Shown: positions 8,236 through 20,812 of the stretch, in pieces
Numbering within the stretch: the stretch's first letter is position 1
How the letters are laid out: each line of letters starts with the position of its first letter
Assembly: GCA_000697475.1 (NCBI GenBank)
Contig: JNEU01001171.1
Span: 1 to 37,656 of the forward strand
Direction of reading: 5' to 3'
From: Lichtheimia corymbifera B2541
Taxonomy: Eukaryota > Mucoromycota > Mucoromycetes > Mucorales > Lichtheimiaceae
DNA: 37,656 nucleotides
Notes under the pieces: model-generated
What the model saw: only the letters and a program-made list of their open reading frames with translations
Told to the model about the DNA's origin: nothing
Databases searched by the model: none
Made by a program: the position numbers and the translations under genes

Positions 8236-11200
8236 ATGTCCGAATTATCGTCCTCATTGCCAGCCGCTTTCAACAATGCCACGTCTTCAGTGACAGCAAC
8301 AACCACCTCAGTCGACATGACAGCTCATCGTAATAGTTTTCCACGTACACACGCAACTACTCAATATCATGCACAGCTTTACTCGGGGCAACAACAATTA
8401 CAACGACGGCAACTACAACAGATGCAAAACAACAACGACAATGAAAGCAATAAGCAGAGACCACCTGGTGCAATGTCATTTGTGCCACCAAACCTCTATC
8501 GCACTTCATTACGTCTGGTGACTGAGCTCGAGATGGATGCATGGTGGTCTGCACTTGTCAGCATCTTGACTGAGTCCTCGTTTCATGCGATTCATGTGAG
8601 TCTTTCAGTTCCACAAGATTCAAACGATCCATGGACAGGGGCTTGGGGTCTCAAGGCTTCTTGGTCCAAAACACGATGCACAAAAGAGACAATGCAGGAT
8701 AAACAACAACAACAACAACAGCAGCCCAATGAACGAGATTACTTTGCACATAATCATCACGCTTCGACACAAGATCGTCTCAAATGCTTTGATCGTATCC
8801 ATGCATTGGAATCAGATGCTGAACCACTCATCAATAATGCCAGTGCACATCGTATCATTCGACGCAATGCAATCATTGTCCTCTCACGCGAATATCGTCC
8901 ACATTCTCGAAAAGACAGCACAACGACGATGGTTGGAAGACATTTACATTTGCATCACCATTTCGACGATCGTGACATGTTCAAACGTGCTCTTTTGGAT
9001 CAAACAGAAAAGAAACGACTCAGTGCTCAATGCTCTTTGCATGATCAGCCTAGCGATGAACCATCAGCACTTTTCCACGGCAGTAGTGTACCAGCTGACA
9101 TGAATATTGCATCAACAACAAGCGAGTCACCTGTTGTGGGGGCCATCAAGGAACCAATCTATGATTATGATGAGTATGAGCAACAGCAACCATCTCCATG
9201 GTCACAGTCGCCAGCACCTTCACCAGCCATGATGGACCCCGATGTAAATCCCTTTTTCCAATCAGTACCTGGCATTGACGACGAAGCATTTAATCCCGAG
9301 TCACCCGAATCATCGTACGAGAGTACCAGTATACCCTTTCCACCACCAGCTTCTAATGTTCATTCAGTCGTCCACATACCACTCGTTCATCCAACTCCTG
9401 ATACTTGCGATAGCTACACCACTTCAACAACAACTACAACAGATCCGCATCCATCACGTAGCAATATCCAACCAGCACCATTTGCAATCGTATCTTTTCT
9501 CACACCCGTTGTTCCTTATCCATCAGCATTGGTGACAAGTCTTTCGGCTCTTGCTCCATTTATCAGTAGCAGCTGCTCAAATGCATTCGAACATGCACGA
9601 CGTTGTTCATCACCACGACGACCTCATTTATCATCTACCAGCTCAGTGCGACGCCATTCCTCTTTTAAGAATCGAAAAAAATCGCCAATACCAGCAATCA
9701 ATACCGCCGAGGATCAGCAGCAGCAGCAGCAAGATATTATATCGCATCAGCAACCATCTGCTTGTTCTCCAGATGTCATTGTACAGCAACCTACTTGTCA
9801 GCAACCTGCATTTCTTAGCAGCATTTCGAGTTTTATGCGCAATTCACTTGAGACAGTCACTGAGGCTGGTTCATCACCATCACCATCAGCAACAGAGGAA
9901 GAGCAATATGAAGAAACAGTACCTCCTTGGTTAAAGGCCAGCAATGATGGAAGTGCACTTCAATCACCTGCATGTTCAGATCGTGCCTTGTCACCATCAT
10001 CAATGGCTATTTTGGAAGGATGGGCCAAGACAACAACATCATCTCCACCACAATCATTTTCAGCAGCATCCTTGCAACTACCCGATCAGAAGCGTGGGGA
10101 TAATCGAGCATCAACAACAAAAAGAACAAGAGTGGTACGAAGATGGAGACCGAGGATGAGATGGCGCTTACAAGCATATCGTGCTCTTCATCCATGCGTA
10201 TCCATGAATTCAAGTCATGACGACAACGGCACTTGCTCACGGTCAAGAAAGGAGAGCAGAATCGAGAGGCTATTTGTGGCTCCCAAATCCAGTCTTTTGC
10301 GCTTGGTCATTGATGGTATCCCTATTCATGTCTTGTAAGATTCGGGGGAAATAGTGTATGTGTGTGTATATATGCGCGAAAGGGAGATGCTCATCGAAAA
10401 TGGTATAGTACATGTTCAACAACAACGGGTCAGGTCACCTGGGTCAACAATCGCATATTGCAATACACGGGTCGGCCACTTCAGGAGCATTTGGGACCTG
10501 GTTGGTTATCACATATGCATCCTGATGATCAAATGGCGTGTCGCAAGGCTTGGGAAATGGCATTTGAGCAAGGCAATGGATTTGCTGGCGAGTATCGACT
10601 ACGACGATTTGATGGCAACTATCGCTTCTTTTTATGGCGTATTGTCCCACTTCGAGACCTTAAAGGAAGGATTATTCACTGGTTTGGAACATGGTACGTA
10701 TATGCATCACAATGATATGAATCTATTTCTTATATATATTTCTTTTACTAGCACCGATGTCCATGATCAACACAGTACTATGCGACAAATGGAAATCGAG
10801 AGCAATGAGCGCAAATACCGGTTACTTGCTGAAGCCATCCCACAGATCGTCTTTACCTTTTCACCCGGTGTTGGTGTGACCTATGCAAATGAGAAATGGG
10901 AATGCTATTCAGGTGTCGACTTTGATCGTACCAAAGGTTTTGGATTCATGTCACAGGTGCATGCCGACGACCGTCAGAGATTACAGCTACCAGACCTTGC
11001 ACCGCACAAGACTGCTGGCATTATTTGGCAAAGTGAGATTCGATTGCTGAGCAAGGAAGGAGACTATCGTTGGTTCTTGGTCAAATGCATTTCAGTAGAT
11101 GAACTTGACACTGGCAATGTTCGCTGGTTTGGTACATGGTATGTTATATCAAAGTCATTATTATTATCGGTTTTTCTTATACACTGTATATAGCACGGAT

Positions 11201-12392
11201 ATCAATGATCACAAGCTCTTGGAACACAAGCTCAAAGAAGCGCATGATGCGGCTCAAAAATCCATGGAAAGCAAGACACGATTCTTATCCAACATGTCAC
11301 ATGGTATGAATGAAATCTTGTAAATGTCAACGGTGATTTACTTTTATAAAACATAGAAATACGTACGCCATTGATCGGTATCACGGGTATGCTCAATTTC
11401 CTGCTGGATACGGATTTGACACCAGAACAATTGGATTATGCACATACCATTCAGCAATCGGCCGAATCACTACTGGTGGTCATCAATGACATTCTGGATC
11501 TTAGCAAGGTGGAAGCAGGCATGATGAAGCTTGAATGGGAGCCTTTCCGACTTGTGAGCATGATTGAAGATGCCAACGAATTGTTATCGACCTTGGCGAT
11601 ACAAAAAGGACTTGAGCTCAGCTTTTGGGTGGATGAAAGTGTGCCTGAAGTAGTGGTTGGTGACCGAGTACGACTACGGCAGGGGTTATTGAACTTGATC
11701 GGCAATGCAATCAAATTCACCACCGAGGGAGAGGTCTTTACGCAATGCACCGTTGAGCATTTGGATACCCAGAAGAATGAAATGAAGCTATTGTTTGAAG
11801 TTGTGGATACTGGATCAGGGTTTGACTCGGATGGTGAAGCGGTCATGTTTAAGCCGTTCTCTCAAATCGATAGTTCGGTGAGTAGTTGAAATGTCCTTTG
11901 TGGAATTATATTATACTCATGATTTATTGGTAGAGTACACGTAAACATGGTGGTAGTGGTCTTGGGCTTGTGATATCTAGGCAGCTGATTGAGCTTCATG
12001 GAGGCGAGATGCGATGCAAGAGCAAAAAAGGAGAAGGATCCACCTTTTACTTCACAGTCAAGTTCTCGATTCCTCCACCACAGACACGTCCTCGTCCGCA
12101 AACACCACAGAATGAAACCACTAGTGACCCATTTTTCAGAACGAGCGTATGTACATCAGTCGCTGCTAGTCAAAATGCTTCACCTTTACACCAACAGCCG
12201 ACACCTGCCAAAAGCATCAGCAGTGATAGTAGCAGCAGCGGCTCGTTATTCATTCCATCTCCTTTGGCACATTCCAAGAAGCACTCACAAGCGAATGATT
12301 TACCCACGTCGATGGAATTATTACAGGACGCACTATTAAACAAGGCAGCGACGATGCGATTAATGCCTCCCCCAACACGTGGTGCCAAGCAA

Positions 12393-12426
<34 letters not shown>

Positions 12427-13663
12427 CGTCATTAACAATGACACCACCTAGAAACAAAGAACGCACATCTCAGATATCATTATCCAAACCATCGCCACCT
12501 ACAATGTCATCTGTCCCTCCTCTTGGCTTACTCTCTCCCAACAGCGGCATTATTCTTCCACCAAGGACACCCACACGTGGATCACCATTGCGTATTCTGG
12601 TAGTCTCGGAATGGCCACATGCCCGCGATACCATTGTCAAGCATCTACGCGCTATTCTAGGTGGTATTTCAAATCAACATCACGATTACCAGCTACACAT
12701 TGCAACAAATCATATCGAAGCAACACAAATGATTGCTTATCCACAAGCCATGTCCTACGACTATGTTGCTCTCAACCTGGCATCTGATCAACACGTACTT
12801 GGTGTCACTCGATTGATTTGTGGTTCCATGCAACACAAGGATGCGAATACACTTGTTATTACCACTCCTATGCAACGATCTCTTATTATGGAAAGTGCAA
12901 AGGACCATGAGCAGGAGATGATTCCAGTCAATTGCAGTTTTGTTTTCAAGCCTATCAAACGAAGCAAGCTGAATTGGTACTTTGGTGTTCGACAGCACGA
13001 CCTTGCTTTATCCCGTGATCAACAAAGCAATGATCCCGCATCACAACAACCACAATCCTTTACAGCAGCAGCGGCAGCAGTGATGGCTCCAGATTCATCA
13101 CAAAAGCGCGTGGCAACACAAAAGGAACTTTTCCGGCGCATGGAACAGGATGTGGGCGGTAAAGGATACCGTGTAATGTTGGTTGAAGGTGAGTGAGCGA
13201 GTTTGTCTGTAATGACATCCAACCAACTAACTCTTTTCAAATAGATAATCTCGTGAACCAAAAGGTTTTGACAAGATATCTGGTGCGTGTAGGACTCGAT
13301 GTGGAGGTAGCATCCGATGGCCAAGAGTGCGTGGACATGTTTCTTAGTCATCCGCATGGTTATTATTCTATCATCTTGTGTGATCTGTTCATGCCAGTCA
13401 AAGGTACGTATGCCGCTCTGTTTCAACGTAACAATGATTAACGCATTGTATGTAATGCAGATGGTTATGAAGCAACCCGTGATATACGTCGATGGGAGCA
13501 TGAGAATTCTCAAGAAAGCATACCGATTGTAGCACTTTCAGCCAATGTCATGAGCGATGTAGCACAAAAGTGCATGGATTGCGGTTTCTCGACTTATATA
13601 TCAAAGCCAGTCAACTTTGCCACGCTTAGCGATGTTATTCGAAAACACTTGCTCAAGCAATGA
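8236..13663 (+). CDS. Hybrid sensor histidine kinase, PAS-PAS-HisKA-HATPase-REC
   Basis: Exons 8236-10334, 10409-10693, 10752-11138, 11194-11303, 11357-11877, 11934-13188, 13245-13403 and 13461-13663 splice in frame to 1,672 aa. The protein transfers phosphate from its own histidine to its receiver aspartate, feeding a phosphorelay that probably ends in a MAP kinase route. The first 690 or so residues are Ser/Thr/Gln-rich and lack membrane helices, so a cytoplasmic sensor is likely; a WWSALVSIL segment near residue 100 may start a sensory fold. Two PAS domains follow (about 700-795 and 805-925), each ending WFGTCTD. The H-box SHEIRTPL has His960. ATPase motifs are the N-box NAIKFT (near 1077), DTGSGF (from 1111) and GGSGLGL (1140-1146). 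The receiver has Glu1552/Asp1553, phosphoacceptor Asp1599 and Lys1654. A long linker with polyglutamine separates ATPase and receiver. The ligand is unknown. Confidence 0.93.
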
Positions 13664-13970
13664 TCAACTACTAGAATCATGCTTTCATTCCATTTATCAC
13701 CCAATTGAATTCAATGTATATCCACCTCTTCATCCTCTTCACTTTTCAGTAAAATTACATACGTCTTCATTCAAAAGTATGAGTTTAAATGTGGGGTTGC
13801 TTTGTGTCACCATTATGCTGTCAACACTGTTGCTGTATCACCTTGACGGCCCGATTCCGAACAGCAGGATGAGTAGCCTACGAAGAGGAGAACATAGTAT
13901 CATCAAGTGCCATTTGGTTGAGTGGAGGTATTCCAAGGCATGATTAAAACGGTGGACTACCAAGTGTGTG

Positions 13971-13990
13971 CACACACACACACACACACA
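13971..13990. repeat. (CA)10 microsatellite
   Basis: Ten CA units immediately preceded by GTGTGTG, so the tract can also form a small hairpin. It lies about 150 bp upstream of the succinate dehydrogenase start codon. Confidence 0.9.
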
Positions 13991-14141
13991 TAAGGTACAA
14001 TGTTTATGCAGCTGCTGCAACGGTGACGCAATTGCATCATGTGTAATTGGAGGCGTTTTGACCAGTGACACGCACAACACGTTTTGTTTCCTTTGTTTTC
14101 TTATTTCTCCTTGCCACGCAACTCCCCACTCTACCTCCATC

Positions 14142-15180
14142 ATGGCTCTTGCATTCGGTAATCTGAAGACTGCTGCATTGCGTACACGTCAATTGGCAGT
14201 AAGTAACCAACGCGTTGCTATGCTATGCTCATATCCAAATCCTAACATAATAGTTACATAGACCTTGACACGTTTTATTAGTACGAGCAGTTCCAATACG
14301 ATGGCAAGTGCTACTGAAGCTAAAGAATCCGCAGGTGCTAGTAAGAAGGCACCATTGATGAAGACCTTTGAGATCTATCGATGGGTATGTTGTTCTTATT
14401 CGCCGAGTTTTATGGAGAGCTGATATATTTACATCTATTATTACAAGTGTCCGGATAGACCCACAGAGAAGCCTACGCTTGAAAAGTTCCAAGTGGATCT
14501 TAATGCATGTGGACCGATGGTGTTGGATGCATTGATCAAGATCAAGAATGAACAAGATCCATCGCTTACTTTTCGTCGTTCATGCCGTGAAGGCATTTGT
14601 GGCTCGTGTGCTATGAACATTGAAGGGGGAAACACGCTCGCTTGCATTTGTAAGATCAACCGTGATGTCAGCAAGCCCGTCAAGATTTACCCTTTGCCTC
14701 ACAGTATGTATCATCATCAGCCCACACACACACCTAATCGAACATATATATCATCTAGTGTATATTATTAAGGATCTGGTGCCAGATATGACCCACTTTT
14801 ACAAGCAATACAAGAGCATTGAGCCCTATCTCAAGCAAGTCAAAGGTCCAGAGCCGGGTCATGAAAACTTGCAGTCGATTGAGGATCGTAAAAAGCTGGA
14901 TGGACTATACGAATGCATTCTGTGTGCTTGTTGCTCGACTTCATGTCCTTCGTATTGGTGGAATCAGGAAGAATATCTTGGCCCTGCTATTCTATTGCAA
15001 TCGTATCGTTGGATGGCGGATTCACGCGACCAATTTGGACCTCAGCGACGTGAGCAATTGCAGAACAAAATGTCACTTTATCGTTGCCACACTATCATGA
15101 ACTGCAGCAAGACTTGTCCAAAAGGCCTTCAACCTGGTGAAGCCATTGCCAAGATTAAGCTATTGATGGCAACAGAATAG
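14142..15180 (+). CDS. SDH2: Succinate dehydrogenase iron-sulfur subunit, mitochondrial
   Basis: Exons 14142-14198, 14262-14384, 14448-14703 and 14759-15180 give 285 aa, the usual family length. This complex II subunit passes electrons from the flavoprotein subunit to ubiquinone through three Fe-S clusters at the mitochondrial inner membrane. The first 45 or so residues are Arg/Ser/Thr-rich and nearly free of acidic residues, as in an import presequence. The [2Fe-2S] ligands are Cys106, 111, 114 and 126 ([10 protein letters not shown]...C). The [4Fe-4S] motif is [12 protein letters not shown] (198-209), and [12 protein letters not shown] (255-266) completes the [3Fe-4S] and [4Fe-4S] sites. 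The ATG sits in ATCATGG and the first intron has a CTAAC branch site. All key residues are present. It lies about 480 bp downstream of the kinase gene, with no sign of functional linkage. Confidence 0.97.
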
Positions 15181-15333
15181 AAACATCAGTGGTGTGTGTA
15201 AATGGATGACTTAGGATAGTAATTGAATTTGCCTCTAATGGTCGTGAAATGAAATCATCGTCAAATATGCCCTTTGCCACTGCGGCCGCTTTTCCTCCTT
15301 CTCTTCCTCTCTCTTATATAAACTACTACGCCT

Positions 15334-16637
15334 ATGTATCAGACACCTGTCAAACGCATCATTACAAAAGAACACTTGGAACAGTTTATTCAATCGGAGG
15401 CTTATCAAACCTACATTGACTACATTGTACGCTTGAACGATTCTGTTTGCGACCTTAAAATCGACTCGGACGTCCATGTCTCACCTGTAAGCAAGCTTAT
15501 GCATCCGATGAGTCATAAATCCTACACGGCAATACTGACACAGTCAATAGAATGTCAACCATATCCTCAAATTGCTTGATACGCTACTCAACTTCATCAA
15601 GGAGATCCCTGCTGTTGAAAACTCAAAGTCGCGATTCGGCAACCCTGCTTTCCGAGACTTTTACGACCGAGTCGAAGCATCCATCACAGATCTATTGAAG
15701 CCCTTCGTACCTGAGGATGCCATTGTAGAAGTGTCTCGTTACTTTGTTGAAAGTTTCGGCAACCGGCGACGTATTGATTATGGCACAGGCCACGAAGCTA
15801 ACTTTATGGCATGGTTGTAAGTAGAAAAGTATGGATATGATGCTGGATACGATGACTGATAATATTGCTTTGCGAATAGATTATGTTTGGAAAAGTTGGG
15901 CGTGCTTACACCTGAGGATGATAAGGCGGTCGTTTTAAGTATCTTTGTAAAGTAAGTATATGGATGACAAAGCTGGGTCAATATCGGTTATTAATGTATG
16001 CTTAGATATATTGCTGTGATGCGACAACTCCAATTTGAGTATTGGCTTGAACCAGCAGGATCACATGGTGTTTGGGGTCTTGATGATTATCACTTTTTAC
16101 CATTCATGTTTGGATCATCTCAGCTCAAGAGTAAGTCGGAAAGGAAGGAATAGTATAAAAACTAGGATGGGTGATTCATTGATCTATTTGATAGACCACA
16201 AGTACATTCGACCCAAATCCATTCATGATCAAGATACTGTGGAAGAGTTTTCAAAGTCATACATGTACCTCGCTTGCATCCAATTCATCAACCAAGTAAA
16301 AACATCAGCATCTCTACGATGGCATTCTCCCATGTTGGATGATATCTCTGCATGCAAAACATGGATCAAGGTGAACCAGGGCATGATCAAAATGTACAAG
16401 GCCGAAGTACTAGGCAAACTTCCCATCATGCAACACTTCATGTTTGGATCCCTTATCAACTTTGAAGGCGGTGTTGACAATGCTGAAGAAGAAGAGGATG
16501 AATGTGGCCATAACCACCATCAAGATACCTTTGCAAAAGGACAAGAGTACCCAGATTGCTGTGGCATCCCTGTTCCCAGTGCTATTGCAGCAGCTGCTTC
16601 TCGATCACGTTCACAGAGACCTATTCCTTTTGATTAA
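15334..16637 (+). CDS. Serine/threonine phosphatase 2A activator (PTPA/Rrd family)
   Basis: Exons 15334-15486, 15551-15816, 15880-15951, 16006-16130 and 16195-16637 give 352 aa. PTPA/Rrd proteins are peptidyl-prolyl isomerases that remodel and activate the PP2A catalytic subunit in cytoplasm and nucleus. Family signatures are clear: [50 protein letters not shown] and [20 protein letters not shown]. The C-terminal 50 or so residues (acidic EEEEDE, His-rich, then Ser/Arg) lie outside the conserved fold. Fungi usually have two paralogues, Rrd1 and Rrd2; I cannot say which this is. It converges on the reductase gene, with only 64 bp between stop codons, so the 3' UTRs probably overlap. Confidence 0.95.
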
Positions 16638-16701
16638 TGCATTCATTGAAAAAGTAAAACGATTGAATATATATATTTATTATCGTGTGTGTGATTCTCT
16701 T

Positions 16702-17803
16702 CTACATTTTACTCTTCGCACGTCCAACAAAGTTAAGAATGGAGTTGGGATAATCATGGTTCCCACTGTTAAGCCATTGACCACCATCAACCACCAACGT
16801 AACGCCAGTGATATAATTAGCTGCTTCAGAGAACAAGAATAAAGCAGATTGCTCAACATCCTTGATCTTACCGACACGCTTGAGAGTACATTAAGGTTAA
16901 TAAACCAGAGCCCAGCACTTTTATATATCTTCATCTTACCTGGAGTGGAACAGCAGCTTCGCTAAAGTTTGCAGCCAAGCGATTGGCACCTTCAGTGTCA
17001 GCAATAAGGCCTGGAGAAATACCATTGACGCCTATACAACGTAATAAGATGATGAGCTTACAACGTCCACCATAAAAAGACAGAAGAGGAATACTTACGA
17101 ATACCATGAGGACCCAACTCAACAGCCCAGTGAGTGGTTAATGCATCAATGGCAGCTTTTGCAGCACCCACGTGAAGCTGGAAGGCTTTGCCAGTGTAAT
17201 GAAGTGTTGCACTAATGTTGAGCACAGCACCTTTGCTTGCTTTGAGATGAGGAAGCGCGGCCTTGGTAAAGTTAAAAGTGCCAAGGGTATCAATTTCAAT
17301 GACAGTACGGAAGGCATTGTAGGAAAGACCTTCAAAGGGGGCTAAAAAGTTGCCGGCAGCACCATTGATCAAAAAGTCAATACGACCATACGTTTCGACT
17401 GTTTTGGCAACAGCAGCTTCAACTTGTTCAGGCTTGCGGACATCCGCTGCAACAGGCCTGTGCACAATGAGAAAGATTTGCATAATGAGCGGGAAATGTG
17501 CTGTTTTTGGGATCATGCTTTAGAAAAATCACTTACAAGACGGGACCACCAGTAGCAGCACTCATCTCCTTGGCAGCCTTTTCCAACTTTGAAAAGCTAT
17601 GATAAAATCATTTAGTCAACGTTTAGAGACGTAAATAGGAATAATACTCACGTTCTGCTAACAATGGCAGCCTTTGCACCATGGCGTAATAAAGCTTCTG
17701 TCAAACCACGGCAAATGCCCGATCCACCACCAGAGACGAGTACGACCTTGCCTGCAAAGATATCCTTCTTGAAAATGTCAGTGGTATCAACTGGAGCGCT
17801 CAT
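16702..17803 (-). CDS. Peroxisomal 2,4-dienoyl-CoA reductase (SPS19/DECR2-like SDR)
   Basis: Exons on the minus strand: 17652-17803, 17537-17596, 17099-17457, 16940-17031 and 16702-16878, giving 279 aa. The family reduces 2,4-dienoyl-CoA with NADPH so that polyunsaturated fatty acids can enter peroxisomal beta-oxidation. The Rossmann motif SGGGSGI is at 24-30 and NGAAGNF at 102-108. Asp127 and Lys171 (in GAAKAAID) are the likely catalytic residues. The YxxxK motif of classical SDRs is absent, as expected for dienoyl-CoA reductases. The protein ends SKM, a peroxisomal PTS1 signal, which fits DECR2 rather than the mitochondrial form. All five exons join in frame and the ATG at 17803 is the only suitable start. 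It converges with the PTPA gene. Confidence 0.94.
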
Positions 17804-17904
17804 TGTGTAAAAATGGGATAAAGAAATCAGACAAAGAGAACAGGTGGATTTGAGATCGATTGTCCTTTATACACAATTTGCAAAGGTGGGGTAAATGATC
17901 TCCG

Positions 17905-18300
17905 CTATGAATGAGTATAAGCTCGCTCGGCCAGTTGCATCCTTGTATGGTAATTCTTCAGTGCCAGCGAGGTCTCAAACACCGTTGAGTCAGCGATATT
18001 GTTCGGGGAAATTGTGTCCCACAAATGCCCTTTTGTAATCCAAACCCTCCCATCAAGCGGTAGGTCAAGTCCTTTCATCGTATTCTCTGGAGCAATGTTT
18101 CCGCCAGTAGTCATGATCCATCTATGCATATATACAAGCTCTATTTGCAATATCTTTTACGTCAGCTGATTTATCATATCTCCACCTACACTCCTCGTTT
18201 AATGACTGAGTAATGTCGGGCATCTCATTGAACTGGAAAGAAAAAAATACTAGCAAACATCAAACCTGGCACTCTACCTGTGCCCTTCTTAATCGCTGAG
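17905..18300 (-). pseudogene. Possible decayed gene, minus strand
   Basis: The frame at 17905-18150 ends in a protein-like stretch (RVWITKGHLWDTISPNN, then TSLALKNYHTRMQLAERA) with a stop at 17905-17907. A plausible join is a 76-nt intron placing FNEMPDITQSLNEECRW upstream, itself preceded by another intron and an RSQRLRRAQ exon end. No in-frame ATG is found further upstream before a stop. It could be a gene remnant or a gene whose first exon I missed. Family not recognised. Confidence 0.22.
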
Positions 18301-18927
18301 ATCGCTTAGTATCAGTAATAACATGGAAAGAAGGATATATACATCCTAAGTCATTCAATGTGTGTTTATTATAACGCTATTTTCAATGCGATCACGATTA
18401 CCGGGTCACATGTGTGGGTAATGGTACATCAAGTAGGCGAGCGAGTGCTATGAGTGTTGTCATTTTCTTTCATATGATATCAACTAGTATGACTACTATG
18501 GTGGCTATCGGGAATGAGGGGAATGATGTGATATGTTATCCCATAATCTGGAATGTTTGTATGCATCGATCAGCCAGTGAGAATGCAGGCATTATTATCT
18601 ATACACATGCAATGTGGCTGATGCAGCCTGGTGATGCAGGGAATGATGTCTAAATAATGGTTAGTCTAATTTTTAGTTCCTGACCTAGGTTTCATCTAGA
18701 AACGACATATTTGTTTCTCTCAACTGAAGCATGATAAGGAGATAAATGGGTTGCAAGGAAGGATGCGACATTGATGATTGAACAAGTAGCTTTTATATTA
18801 TCATCGTCATCAGCTGGCACGCTGGGTTGCTAAAAAAAGAACGAGGTAGAAGAGAGGGAGAGAGCGGGTGTTACTGTTGTGGGTGTGTGAAGCTCTGTTT
18901 CTTTCCTCCCAAGCGTCGGCTTTCGCA
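18301..18927. other. Intergenic stretch, no gene seen
   Basis: Only short open frames without protein-like character. The last 150 bp before 18928 presumably hold the promoter and leader of the metallopeptidase-like gene, including a purine-rich GAGAGGGAGAGAG tract near 18851. Confidence 0.4.
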
Positions 18928-20812
18928 ATGGGGCCGCCAATAACTCGATCTCATCTCTCTTTTCCTTGGTTGTTATTACTCTTATGGCTATCAGCAACAC
19001 TGTTATCCACCAATGCTCAATCAACTGACGAGAATGAGTCAATGTCCCTGGCTGACCCGGTCTCCACCACACCTCCTACTTCCACCACCCCAATTATAAG
19101 CTCAACAAGCACAACAACTTCTTCCCCTGCAGCCACCTCCTCTGCAGCTGTCAATAACACCAATCCAATCACCGTTGTACTCGCCAATTGTTCCTTCGGA
19201 CATAGTCATTGCAGCAAGGTTCAAAGAGCTGCCGAGACAGCGGCTGCTGAGCTTACTCAAGTCGTGAATATCAAAGTGGGCATCACGCAAGTATCCATAC
19301 ATACATCTTGTCATATCATTGATATACTAACGATAAGCAAATATAGTGTCAAACTAGATTACTTTAGCTTTTGTGATCGATCATGTGCTAATGATACCTA
19401 TGGATTTGGTGTGCCTGGCTCACAAGTAAGCTAATTGCTATTGTATCAAAGGCTCATTGTTCTAATTTGGATTACTAGTTTGCTTTGAATGCCAAGAGTA
19501 GCGGTGTTGATCGTAATTACATTTATCCACAAACGTTGGCGCGGCAACTCGTTCAGTTCATCAAGATTTCGACTTGGGCAGATTATGACGTACGAATAGC
19601 CATCAACCATGACGTTTATATGAATGCTGTCGACTATGAAGCTGCCAAATCATCAGGATGGAATGGCACTGGGGTACCTCCTGGAGGCAAATATTGGTTT
19701 CAGGTGAGCCAGAGGAGAGAGATAATGATGATCATAATGACTAATGTTGGATTATTTAGGGAGATGGTGATATAGGCGACAACCAAGTGGACATGGTGTA
19801 CATCATCTTGCATGAATTGATTCATGGTATCGGCTTTATCAGCTCTTGGGCCGCCTATTTCTATATTCCCCAATCACCATACTACAAGCTGGTGGAAGGC
19901 ATCTTTGAAGAAGAGGAGCTACGACTAGTAACACCTGAACCAACATTATATATCCCAGGAGAAGCTGGACAAGCTTACATTACTGGATTTGAATCGACTA
20001 TGATATTCGACAAGTTCCTCAACGTGACCTACGAGAGCCTGAATGAGACCGATTTCATATCATTACAAAACTTCACCATGACGCTACAGAATTTTTGTCT
20101 GCAACGACAAGACGCATTTGTCATCAACTTTTTACACAGCTTTTTGAATGAAGCCAGTGAATCAAGGACATCAGCACAACTCTTCAAAGCCATGTCAACT
20201 CCAGGCACAGTCACCTTCAACTTTCGACCAGCATCGACCAACGACAGCGTATATATGACAGATGCATATTTGAATACGACGTACAGCTCGAATTTGACCT
20301 TGTTGACTGGAGACAACCTTGTGCATCCAACATTGAATGAATACACGGGACCAAGCAATCCACCAGGACTCGCCATATCACATTTAACAGATGATTATAC
20401 ATCATCCTTGGATTTCATCATGACGGGTATATTTCCCACAGGATCAACCTTGGCAGAGCTAGTCGATGAAGCGTATAAGGATGTTTCGAATATCACATAC
20501 CATGACCTCTTACCGAATGGCACCATGGTTCCCAAAGTCTACCGATCGCCTATTGGTCCCGGTATATTACGCGTATTGGATGCAATGGGATTTTCGACGG
20601 TATTAGCGAGAACGGATCCCGACCGTGAGACCATTGACGACGACAATGACAGCCAACAGAGCTGTGATTGGAAATGGTTATACCCCAAACCTCCTCAATC
20701 AACATCCTCGGCATCTTTACCGCGACCTCTTGTTATTCCCGCCTCTTTCTCCACCGCTCCCGCCATTTGCTATCATCTTGTCCTATTACTCCTTGTCATT
20801 TGTATCATATAG
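18928..20812 (+). CDS. Secreted, probably GPI-anchored HExxH metallopeptidase-like protein
   Basis: Exons 18928-19286, 19347-19425, 19479-19703 and 19760-20812 give 571 aa. The N-terminus has a signal peptide (LLLLLWLSATLL, cleavage probably near STNAQ), followed by a Thr/Ser/Pro-rich region suited to O-glycosylation. The putative zinc site is HELIHGIGF, with HExxH at 239-243. The metzincin third ligand is not evident, since the segment continues ISSW. Many NxT/NxS sites are present. The C-terminus is a hydrophobic tail (YHLVLLLLVICII) with no residues after it, typical of a GPI-anchor signal. It probably acts at the cell surface or wall; the substrate is unknown. The first intron needs a GC donor (GCAAGT at 19287). 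The ATG at 18928 is chosen because the frame's upstream extension begins with GTG. Confidence 0.82.

Noticed and set aside
9275..10246. Frames of 70-127 codons overlapping the histidine kinase first exon
   Set aside because: These are shadows in other frames of the Ser/Gln/His-rich coding sequence. The kinase frame is continuous and joins in frame to the PAS domains.
18868..18927. Upstream extension of the metallopeptidase frame
   Set aside because: It begins at GTG, not ATG. The ATG at 18928 directly precedes a good signal peptide.
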